Below are positions 42,381-50,011 of a stretch of 64,000 nucleotides of DNA, piece after piece. The stretch's first letter is position 1; each line of letters begins with the position of its first letter. A program made the position numbers and the translations under genes. The notes under the pieces were generated by a model that made no database searches, had not been told where the DNA came from, and saw nothing but the letters and a program-made list of their open reading frames with translations. The stretch is from Bacillota bacterium (GTDB taxonomy: Bacteria; Bacillota; Clostridia; Christensenellales; Aristaeellaceae), in the NCBI GenBank assembly GCA_023459275.1, contig JAEWVC010000101.1, positions 32,975-96,974 of the forward strand, written 5' to 3'.

Positions 42381-42935
42381 GTGGAAACAATCAAAGCCAT
42401 TGCCAGGAGGAAGTCAGTGCGCGCCTATAAAACGGAGCAAATCCCCAAGGAAGCCCTTGCGCGCATCCTTGCCGCCGGCTGCGCGGCGCCGGTCGGCGCC
42501 GGAATGTATAACACGCTGCACCTGACGGTTATTCAGGACAAAGCGGTATTGGGCAGGCTGTCTGATGTTTGCGCACAAATGCTGCCTGATGCCGCCAAAG
42601 AGATGATTATGGCGATTACGCAAGGGAAGCTGGACCCGCTTTACGGCGCGCCGGCCGTTGTGCTTATCTCGTCCACGGCAAGTGACGTTTCAGGCTGTGT
42701 CAACGCAGGGTGTGTCGCTGAAAACATGATGCTTGCCGCTGCCGACGCAGGCATAGGCAGTGTTGCCCTGGGCGGCGCGGGCAGCGCGGTAATGGCGGAT
42801 GCGCGACTGAAGGAGATGGTGTCCATCCCTGATGGCTACAACGCGCTGTTCGCTGTGGCGCTTGGCTATGCCGCCGCGGAAGACGCATCGGAAAAGGATT
42901 TGAAAATGACAATCGGCGTACATTATATTGGATAG
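42381..42935 (+). CDS. nitroreductase-family flavoprotein
   Basis: 184 residues starting at a GTG with AAAGGAG 8 nt upstream. FMN-binding motifs of the family are visible: IARRKSVRAYKTEQIPKEAL at the start, CAAPVGAGMYN, and the late AVALGYAAAEDASEKD. It would reduce nitro or quinone compounds using NAD(P)H. Operon position between flavodoxin and a TetR regulator suggests a detoxification role. Confidence 0.88.
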   Translation: METIKAIARRKSVRAYKTEQIPKEALARILAAGCAAPVGAGMYNTLHLTVIQDKAVLGRLSDVCAQMLPDAAKEMIMAITQGKLDPLYGAPAVVLISSTASDVSGCVNAGCVAENMMLAAADAGIGSVALGGAGSAVMADARLKEMVSIPDGYNALFAVALGYAAAEDASEKDLKMTIGVHYIG

Positions 42936-42957
42936 CCGCCGGAAACGAGGTGCCGCA

Positions 42958-43557
42958 ATGAAACTGGACATTCGGCAGAAGATACTGGATACCGCAAAAA
43001 AACTTTTTAATGAAAAGGGCTTCAATAGCGTATCTACTCAGGAAATCGCCCATGAACTGGGGATCAGCAAGGGCAATCTTACGTACCATTTCCACAAAAA
43101 AGAGGAAATCATCGAGGCCATCATCAAGCAGTGGCCGCGGCGGGAAACGCCCGCCGCCCCGGATAATCTGGAAGCGCTTGACCGGTATTTCCGGCGTATG
43201 CAGGACGTGGTGCGGGAAAACGCGTTCTATTTCTGGCACTACGCCCAAATGGCCCAGCTCTCGCCGTCCATCAAAGACGCGCAAAGAGAAGTGTACGCGG
43301 TGCACCGGAAAATACTTTCCGACGCCTTCCGTCTGCTCTTTGAAGCGGGGCTGATCAGGGGCGAAGGGTTCCCCAAGGAGTATGAGCGCCTGATTGACGC
43401 CCTGTACCTGTCAATTATCTACTGGCTGCCCTTTTGCGAGCTGCGGCAGGAAAAGGATACCGATTTCCAAACCCACGCCTGGGGCATTATGCATAACCTG
43501 CTTACAGAGCAAGGGCGAAGCCGCCTTGAAAACCTTCAAAACCCGCCTCCCGCCTGA
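42958..43557 (+). CDS. TetR/AcrR-family transcriptional regulator
   Basis: 199 residues from the ATG at 42958 (GAGGT upstream). The N-terminal helix-turn-helix is typical (KILDTAKKLFNEKGFNSVST, LGISKGNLTYHFHKKEEII). The C-terminal ligand domain is helical. It lies between redox enzymes and a MATE exporter, all plus-strand with short gaps, so it likely represses this cluster through the palindromes at 41.78-41.85 kb. Confidence 0.9.
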   Translation: MKLDIRQKILDTAKKLFNEKGFNSVSTQEIAHELGISKGNLTYHFHKKEEIIEAIIKQWPRRETPAAPDNLEALDRYFRRMQDVVRENAFYFWHYAQMAQLSPSIKDAQREVYAVHRKILSDAFRLLFEAGLIRGEGFPKEYERLIDALYLSIIYWLPFCELRQEKDTDFQTHAWGIMHNLLTEQGRSRLENLQNPPPA

Positions 43558-43628
43558 ACATAAACGGGAAGATCTGGCTTACGCGGCGATACTGGGCACA
43601 TTTAATCTCAACTCAAAGGAGCCACAGA

Positions 43629-45035
43629 ATGAAACCGATGGCTGGCAATAACGCTGGCGGCGCATCAGCGGAAAACCCGCTGGGCTATGCTCCGATTCCG
43701 GGCCTGATCCTCAAATATGCCATTCCTTCAATCGTCAGTATGCTGATCGCGGCGGCTTATAACATTACCGACCAGATATTCATAGGGCACATCGTCGGTA
43801 TACTCGGCAACGCAGCGACGAATGTCGCATTTCCCATTACAACGTTGTCTACTGCCGTCGCGCAGCTTATCGGCATCGGCACGGCGGCAAATTTCAACAT
43901 CAACATCGGAGCAAAAAAACCGGACGAGGCGGCAAAATATATCGGCACCGGCTTAATGCTTCTTTCCGTGTTCGGCCCTGTTCTCCTTGTTGCGGTACTT
44001 CTCTATAAGACGCCCATTCTGCTGCTGTGCGGGGCTACTGACCGTGTTTTACCCCTTGCCCAAATGTACCTTGGAATTACGGCTTTCGGCCTGCCATTCC
44101 TGCTTTTCACGCAGGCCGGCAGCAATTTTATCCGTGCCGATGGCAAGCCTGCGTATGCTATGGTGGCTGCGTCGTCCGGCGCGTTGATAAACGTGTTCCT
44201 TGACTGGCTTTTCATGTTTGTCTTCAAATGGGGAATTCAAGGCGCGGCGTCTGCTACCGCCATCGGACAGGTTGTTTCGTTCGTTCTGGTGATTTCGTAT
44301 TTCCCGAGATTCAAAACGGTAAAAATTCACCTCGCGCTGCTTCGCATCAGGCTGAAATATGCAGCTGCCATCGTGAAACTCGGCACCTCCAATTTCATCA
44401 ATCACATCATTATGATGATGGTCAATATTGTCATGAACAACACCCTCACGCATTACGGCATGCAGAGTGTATACGGCAGCGAGATCCCACTTGCTGTTTC
44501 AGGGGTTGTCGCCAAGGTAAACAGTATTCTGGGTGCATTCTCAGTTGGCATCGCTCAAGGCTGCCAGCCTATTCACGGTTTCAACAAGGGGGCGGGAAAC
44601 TACGCGAGGCTGAAAAAAACATACAAAATGGCATTCGCCGGTTCCATTGGGTTCAGTGTTTTGGCCTTCCTCGCGTTCCAACTGTTTCCCCGCCAGATAA
44701 CGTCTGTTTTCGGTGTTGGCAATGAGCTTTACTTTGAGTTTGCCGAAAAATACCTGCGAATTTTCATGATGATGGTTTGCATTTACGCGATTCAGCCGCT
44801 TACAGTGAACTACTTTACGGCCATCGGTGACGCCAAACGCGGAATCATTCTCTCTGTTTCACGGCAAGGCCTCTTTCTTCTTCCCATGCTCATTGTGCTG
44901 CCCCGCTTTCTGGGATTGAATGGCGTCTTGTATGCGGGCCCGATTGCCGACACGCTCGCGGGAATCTTGTCGGTCACGCTGATCGTTTTGAACTTCAAGA
45001 AATTGACGGTTTTGGAGCAGACACCGGTCAGATGA
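43629..45035 (+). CDS. MATE-family multidrug efflux transporter
   Basis: 468 residues with AAAGGAG before the ATG and twelve predicted membrane segments in two related halves. MATE-type sequence includes YNITDQIFIGHIVGILGNAA, QLIGIGTAANFNINIGAKK, and SVGIAQGCQPIHGFNKGAG. It exports cationic drugs or metabolites in exchange for Na+ or H+. Likely under the TetR regulator encoded 70 bp upstream. Confidence 0.93.
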   Translation: MKPMAGNNAGGASAENPLGYAPIPGLILKYAIPSIVSMLIAAAYNITDQIFIGHIVGILGNAATNVAFPITTLSTAVAQLIGIGTAANFNINIGAKKPDEAAKYIGTGLMLLSVFGPVLLVAVLLYKTPILLLCGATDRVLPLAQMYLGITAFGLPFLLFTQAGSNFIRADGKPAYAMVAASSGALINVFLDWLFMFVFKWGIQGAASATAIGQVVSFVLVISYFPRFKTVKIHLALLRIRLKYAAAIVKLGTSNFINHIIMMMVNIVMNNTLTHYGMQSVYGSEIPLAVSGVVAKVNSILGAFSVGIAQGCQPIHGFNKGAGNYARLKKTYKMAFAGSIGFSVLAFLAFQLFPRQITSVFGVGNELYFEFAEKYLRIFMMMVCIYAIQPLTVNYFTAIGDAKRGIILSVSRQGLFLLPMLIVLPRFLGLNGVLYAGPIADTLAGILSVTLIVLNFKKLTVLEQTPVR

Positions 45036-45148
45036 TTGGCCCATGCCATGAAAATGACGCTTGATAAAAAGGAGGCCAACAGCCATGCGGAAAGGCAGGG
45101 AGCCGTGCGCCGGCGGCGGTCTTCCCAAGGTACTGCCGTTTTACCTGC

Positions 45149-45493
45149 TTACCCTCCTGTTTTGATCCTGGGCGTTATGCATGCCTTCTGGCACCTGTCT
45201 ACCGTATGGCGCTTACCGATGCTGCCTCGTAAGACAGTGCGTGCTTTTTCATAACATTCGTTCAATAGGCGGCGATCCTCTATGTCGATTTGGCGGGCCA
45301 CTTCCCCGGAATATTCCCGGGTATGCCCAAACTCTCTGCCTACAAGCGCTTCCTGGTCGCGGCCCAGGTAAATGGTGCCCAGAGCATCGCTCATGCCGAA
45401 CCGGGTGACCATGCGGCGCATGAAAATGAACCAAACCAGGGCGGAGACTCCTATCATGAGCAGGAATGGAAGGAAATCCGCATACCGGCGGAT
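45149..45493 (-). pseudogene. FtsH remnant with the ATPase and protease core deleted
   Basis: The minus-strand frame begins with the second membrane segment of FtsH (ADFLPFLLMIGVSALVWFIF) and jumps directly to the C-terminal end of the protease domain (RRMVTRFGMSDALGTIYLG, HTREYSGEVARQIDIEDRRL, ECYEKARTVL). The AAA ATPase and the HExxH zinc site between them are missing. The joint lies at an Arg-Arg-Met repeat present on both sides, which suggests deletion at short homology. Confidence 0.8.
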
Positions 45494-45572
45494 AACAATT
45501 GGCGGCGGATATCCTTATATGTCCTGCCCGCCTGCCTATATGAAGCCGTGCGCAGACAAACTGAAAGCAATA

Positions 45573-46751
45573 TCAGCCTTCGTACCGCAGCGCCTCTATG
45601 GGATGCTTTTTTGCTGCCTGATTTGCTGGATACATTCCGAAAATCAGACCGATCGCGCTGGAGAAGCCCACGGCTAGGGAAATGACGCCTGCGGACATGC
45701 TGAAGCTTATTGTATCTCCCGCAATGAATGTTATGACCTCCAGTATCCCCCAGGAAAGCATCAAGCCCAAAAGGCAGCCAAGCAGGCTTACCATCAGGGC
45801 CTCAATCAGAAACTGCATCATGATGCTGGCACGGCCTGCGCCAATGGCTTTTCGGATGCCAATTTCACGGGTCCGTTCAGTAACGGATACCAGCATGATA
45901 TTCATGATCCCGATGCCGCCTACCAAAAGGGAAATCGCGGCGATACCGCCCAAAAGAAGCGTCAGCGTGCTGGTAATGGTGCCCATCGCGTCCGCGATGC
46001 TTGACATGTTCATAATCGAGAAGGCATCTTCATCCTGATCAAAACGCTTCATCATGATCCGTTCCAAAGCCGCCTCCGCGGCGTCTGTATCGTCCGGATC
46101 TGCGGATGAGGCGTAAAGGGAAGTAACGTATGGCTGCCCTGACATGCGTGATTGTACGGTGTACGGAACATAAGCGGATAGGCTGGACATCATGCCGGCC
46201 ATCATGGAGTCGTCCTCCTCTAACACCCCGATCACCTGAAAGATGCGTCCCTCAATGGTCAGCATTTCGCCAACGACATCCTCGCGCCCGAACAGCTCGA
46301 TCGCTGCATCATAATTGAGCACCGCCACATAGGAACTGTTTTGCACATCGGTTGTTTTAAGAAAACGGCCGGCGGAAAGCGCAAGGCCCTGTATGTTGTA
46401 ATAGGCGGCAGTCGTTCCGTACACGGTCAGCGAAGCGTCCGTATAGGCGTGCTTCGCTGTGGCGTTCATCGAACCGGAGGGAGCCACTTGCAACAATGCC
46501 TCATCCTGCGCGATGATATCCAGATCGCTCAGCCGCAGGGGATTCCCCTTATCGTTCCGGATGGATACCGTCAGCATATCATTGCCCAGGTTTTCAATTT
46601 CACCCGTCACAGTGGACGTCGCGCCGTCGACCAGCGATACCATGACAACCAGCGCCATTACACCGATGATGATGCCAAGCATGGTGAGGAAGGAACGCAT
46701 CTTGTTGGCAGCAATGGCCTTCCATGCCATCCTCAAGGATTGAAATACCAT
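45573..46751 (-). CDS. MacB-type ABC transporter permease (FtsX family)
   Basis: 392 residues. The N-terminal membrane segment follows MAWKAIAANKMRSFLTMLGI; a large extracytoplasmic MacB_PCD domain comes next; three membrane segments occupy the C-terminal 130 residues (LLLGGIAAISLLVGGIGIMN, TERTREIGIRKAIGAGRAS). Its start codon overlaps the stop of the ATPase gene (TAATG). With that ATPase it forms a mechanotransmission-type complex that exports or senses peptides or toxins. Confidence 0.93.
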   Translation of the reverse strand: MVFQSLRMAWKAIAANKMRSFLTMLGIIIGVMALVVMVSLVDGATSTVTGEIENLGNDMLTVSIRNDKGNPLRLSDLDIIAQDEALLQVAPSGSMNATAKHAYTDASLTVYGTTAAYYNIQGLALSAGRFLKTTDVQNSSYVAVLNYDAAIELFGREDVVGEMLTIEGRIFQVIGVLEEDDSMMAGMMSSLSAYVPYTVQSRMSGQPYVTSLYASSADPDDTDAAEAALERIMMKRFDQDEDAFSIMNMSSIADAMGTITSTLTLLLGGIAAISLLVGGIGIMNIMLVSVTERTREIGIRKAIGAGRASIMMQFLIEALMVSLLGCLLGLMLSWGILEVITFIAGDTISFSMSAGVISLAVGFSSAIGLIFGMYPANQAAKKHPIEALRYEG

Positions 46752-47452
46752 TAATCCACCTCCCCCACGCGGCCGTCGACGATGTGGATCCTGCGGTCAG
46801 CCTGTGCAGCAATTTCATCGTTGTGCGTGATGAGCACAATGGTATTGCCGCTTTCATTGAGTTCCGTGAACAGGCGCATGATATCTTTGCCTGTCTTTGT
46901 ATCCAGATTGCCTGTCGGTTCATCCGCCAGCAGAATTGCGGGATGCGTTGCCAGGGCGCGGGCTACGGCAACACGCTGCTGCTGTCCGCCGGAAAGTTCA
47001 GTTGGCTTGTGCTTCCTGCGGGAAGCCAGACCCACACGCTCCAGCGCTTCCTGTACTCGCGCCCTCCGTTCGCCAAGCCGCAGTCCCTGATAGATCAGGG
47101 GCAGCTCCACGTTTTCCTCAGCCGTCATTTTTGACAGCAGATTGAACCCTTGGAAAATAAATCCGATTTTTCTGTTCCGTATACGCGCAAGCTGCCTTTC
47201 CGAATACTGCTCAATGGCCTGCCCATCCAGCACATACAACCCGCTGTCGGCGACATCCAGGCAGCCGATGATGTTCATCAGTGTGGACTTTCCGCTCCCG
47301 GACGGGCCGATAATGCTGACAAACTCGCCCTCATGAATGGACAATGTCGCGCCATCCAACGCCCGCACCTCTTCGCCGCCGATAGAATATATTTTTGTAA
47401 TATCCTGCATGGAGATAATAGTGTCCTTGTTCGGGAGCTTATGCGCATCCAT
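46751..47452 (-). CDS. MacB/LolD-type ABC transporter ATP-binding protein
   Basis: 233 residues from the ATG at 47452. All ATPase motifs are present: Walker A GPSGSGKST, Q-loop FIFQGFNLL, signature LSGGQQQRVAVARAL, Walker B ILLADEPTGNLD, and the switch His in VLITHN. The partner permease overlaps by 3 bp. The start is uncertain: neither 47452 nor the alternative at 47410 has a convincing ribosome site, and the 5' end overlaps the truncated response regulator gene on the opposite strand. Confidence 0.9.
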   Translation of the reverse strand: MDAHKLPNKDTIISMQDITKIYSIGGEEVRALDGATLSIHEGEFVSIIGPSGSGKSTLMNIIGCLDVADSGLYVLDGQAIEQYSERQLARIRNRKIGFIFQGFNLLSKMTAEENVELPLIYQGLRLGERRARVQEALERVGLASRRKHKPTELSGGQQQRVAVARALATHPAILLADEPTGNLDTKTGKDIMRLFTELNESGNTIVLITHNDEIAAQADRRIHIVDGRVGEVD

Positions 47453-48067
47453 CTTACGCGCGCGGGGTACACCGTCTTCGAGGCGGGCAATGGTCTGGAG
47501 GCGCTGGATGTCATTGGAAAGGTCGCCATCCATCTGATGATAGCTGACATCATGATGCCGAAAATGGGCGGTTATGAACTTACGGGCGAACTCAGGAGCG
47601 CCAAGATCATGATCCCTGTACTGATGGTAACCGCCAGGGAAACCCTGGACGACAAGCGGAAGGGGTTTAAAACAGGCGCGGACGACTATATGGTAAAACC
47701 TGTAAATATGGAAGAAATGCTGCTCAGAGTTGAGGCCTTGCTTAGACGTTCCAATCTTTCGGGAGAGCATATTCTCAGTATCGGTACGTCTACCATCGAT
47801 TCGGAAACCATGACGGTAACCTGTGACGGAAATCCCACGTTGCTCCCCCAGAAGGAGTTTCAGCTTCTTCACAAGCTGCTGTCCTATCCCAATAAAATAT
47901 TTACCCGAAATGTACTGATGGACGAAATTTGGGGATATGAAAGTGAGACCGATTCCCGAACGATCGATGTCCATATCAAACGCTTGCGGGAAAAATTTGC
48001 GGACTCCACAGACTTTCAAATCGAAACCATCAGAGGGCTTGGATACAGGGCGGTGGTCAAACGGTGA
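47414..48067 (+). pseudogene. OmpR-type response regulator, 5'-truncated
   Basis: Receiver domain from DNSVLVRELMRIHLTRAGY, phosphoacceptor Asp in LMIADIMMPK, conserved Lys in DDYMVKPVN, followed by a winged-helix DNA-binding domain (LLPQKEFQLLHKLLSYPNKI, DSRTIDVHIKRLREKFADS). The first ~8-10 residues (beta-1 and the acidic pair) are missing, no start codon with a ribosome site exists, and the 5' end overlaps the divergent ABC ATPase gene. It may be dead, or be translated from the ATG at 47441 as a defective receiver. The intact kinase gene follows with a GTGA overlap. Confidence 0.7.
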
Positions 48068-49110
48068 GGCGTGTCCAAATCAAGCTTGCCCTATTTCTGA
48101 TCATAACCGTTATGACCTCTTCCTTTTTGGCCACTTTTCTGTCGGCTCTGGTGAATGGCATCTTGATAAGAAGCGGAGTTTCCACTTCTATCTTTCTGGG
48201 CTTTGCATTAAAGGAGATCCTTACGCCTATCATTACCGTACTGCTAACAATCATGATCGCCGCAACGATGTCAAAAAGGGCTGTTTTTCCTGTTGTATCT
48301 CTATCAAGGGCGACAAAGCAGATAGCCGCGGGCAATTATGACATCAATATCACCGGTTCAGAGAGAAAGGATGAGTTTGGACAACTTGCGCGGGACTTTT
48401 TGCTGATGGCGCAGGAGCTGAAAACAAACGAACTCCTTGCAAAGGACTTTATATCAAATGTTTCCCACGAATTCAGGACACCGCTTGCCGTTATTTCCGG
48501 GTATACCAAACTGCTTGACAGCGACGAGCTCACCAAAACTGAGCGCCACAGTTACAGCCTGAAAATCCAGAATGAAGCGGAAAGGCTGATAAAGCTCTCA
48601 TCCAATATTTTGAGGCTTTCCAAATTGGATAACCAAAAGATACAAGACCCGCCCAGTTTATTTCTTTTAGACGAACAGCTCCGGCAAGTGATTCTGTCTC
48701 TGGAGCCTGAATGGAGCGCCAAGGATATCAGCCTGGATATCGATATACCTGCAATCACGTGGCTGGGAAACGAAGCGCTGTTAGCCCAGGTATGGAGCAA
48801 CATTCTGGACAACGCCATCAAATTTTCATGCAACAAGGGCGAGATTGGCGTCCGTGCCAGCTCAAATGAGAATCAAATCGTTGTGGAAATCTCCGACCAT
48901 GGCATAGGCATGGATGAGGACACGCAGACACGGATTTTTGAACGCTTTTATCAGGGGGATTCCTCTCATTCCGGGCAGGGGAACGGGCTGGGGCTGGCAC
49001 TGGTAAAACAGATCATGGATATTTTGGGCGGCCGTATAACCGTGCGAAGCAAGCCTGGCGCCGGTTCGGTATTCACGGTCGTGATACCAGCGTACCGCGC
49101 GGCGGATTGA
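48064..49110 (+). CDS. sensor histidine kinase (HisKA/HATPase_c)
   Basis: 348 residues starting at a GTG that overlaps the response regulator stop. Two N-terminal membrane segments (~8-30 and ~50-70) enclose only a short loop, followed by HAMP, HisKA with the phosphorylated His135 (SNVSHEFRTPLAVISG), and the ATPase motifs (NILDNAIKFS, SDHGIGMDED, GNGLGLALVKQI). The tiny external loop is like intramembrane-sensing kinases that work with ABC exporters; the divergent MacB-type pair fits that. Confidence 0.92.
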   Translation: MRRVQIKLALFLIITVMTSSFLATFLSALVNGILIRSGVSTSIFLGFALKEILTPIITVLLTIMIAATMSKRAVFPVVSLSRATKQIAAGNYDINITGSERKDEFGQLARDFLLMAQELKTNELLAKDFISNVSHEFRTPLAVISGYTKLLDSDELTKTERHSYSLKIQNEAERLIKLSSNILRLSKLDNQKIQDPPSLFLLDEQLRQVILSLEPEWSAKDISLDIDIPAITWLGNEALLAQVWSNILDNAIKFSCNKGEIGVRASSNENQIVVEISDHGIGMDEDTQTRIFERFYQGDSSHSGQGNGLGLALVKQIMDILGGRITVRSKPGAGSVFTVVIPAYRAAD

Positions 49111-49175
49111 ACACGGAATCCTATTTCATGAAAGCAAAATGGTTTCTTGCTTCTGCAATCCCGACCCGGAAAAAG

Positions 49176-49429
49176 GCTGCCGCATCATGCGGCAGCTTAG
49201 ACCATCAACAAACCCCTGGGAGGTATCGGAGGACTGCGGTCCTCCGATTGCAGATCGAAAATCAGCGACATGTGCGGTGATTTTCGCAGGAATTTCGAAG
49301 AAATTCCTACCTTGCCCGAGCAAACGGCCGCACGATGGCGCAGCCGTCGTGCAGTGCAGCGAGGGAAAATCGCGACAAAGTGGCATAGCCACTTTGTCGA
49401 TAGCCTGGGCTGCCGCATCATGCGGCAGC
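49176..49429. repeat. array of seven hairpins bracketed by identical 21-bp palindromes
   Basis: Seven consecutive inverted repeats: 49176-49196, 49225-49248, 49256-49286, 49288-49308, 49330-49352, 49374-49398 and 49409-49429. The first and last are the same 21-bp palindrome (GCTGCCGCAT-C-ATGCGGCAGC). An A-run precedes the first (49171-49174) and TTTTT follows the last (49430-49434). The fifth stem includes a G-T pair that would be a wobble in RNA. It could be a non-autonomous mobile repeat, a structured RNA or a terminator array; no coding frame is supported. Confidence 0.8.
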
Positions 49430-49536
49430 TTTTTCTCGTTTCCAGTTCATCTGCTGTTCATTTATGGTTCATATAGAAAGGATATTTTATGTGCATGCTT
49501 AATAATTCAGCAGTTATCGATTAAGGAGGCGCCAGA

Positions 49537-50010
49537 GTGGATCAATCTTTGAAGGAGCAATTGGTACATGCCATGTTCCGCTTTAGAAAGGCTGGAATGA
49601 CGTTCCCGCCTGGACTCGACATACGCATGAGCGAACTTTTCCTGATGAATGGGATCGCGGAGAACGCATCCTGCCCGGATAAAAATGTAAGTGTATCCGA
49701 CATTCAGGGTGATCTCCCCATTACCAAGCCCGCCGTTTCGCAGATGCTGAACGCGCTTGAAAAAAAAGGCTATATCAATCGTGAGATAGATAAAAGTGAC
49801 CGGCGCAAAATTGCGGTTACGCTCACTGCTCAAGGGTTGGAGATTCTAAAGCAAACAAGGGAATTCGCCGATCAGGCGATGGAAACCGTTATTTCACGTT
49901 TTGGCGAGGGAAATACACGGCACCTGATAGAGCTTATCACGCTTATGGCGGATATTTCCGAAGACCTGAAGCGCGAAACATTACAGGCGAATATGAAGGG
50001 AGAAAACTGA
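49537..50010 (+). CDS. MarR-family transcriptional regulator
   Basis: 157 residues starting at a GTG with AAGGAGG 8 nt upstream. The winged helix reads VSVSDIQGDLPITKPAVSQM, LEKKGYINREIDKSDRRKIA, which is the MarR pattern including the wing Asp-Arg. It precedes a pair of ABC exporter genes by 1 bp and probably represses them until a drug or phenolic ligand binds. Confidence 0.93.
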   Translation: MDQSLKEQLVHAMFRFRKAGMTFPPGLDIRMSELFLMNGIAENASCPDKNVSVSDIQGDLPITKPAVSQMLNALEKKGYINREIDKSDRRKIAVTLTAQGLEILKQTREFADQAMETVISRFGEGNTRHLIELITLMADISEDLKRETLQANMKGEN

Positions 50011-50011
50011 C

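Noticed and set aside
47453..48019. N-terminal extension of the ABC ATPase frame
   Set aside because: This part is antisense to the response regulator; the ATPase domain begins near 47,410, so the extension is not coding.
49176..49429. CRISPR-like array
   Set aside because: The repeats are different hairpins, apart from the two ends, with no uniform direct repeats or spacers, and no cas gene is nearby.
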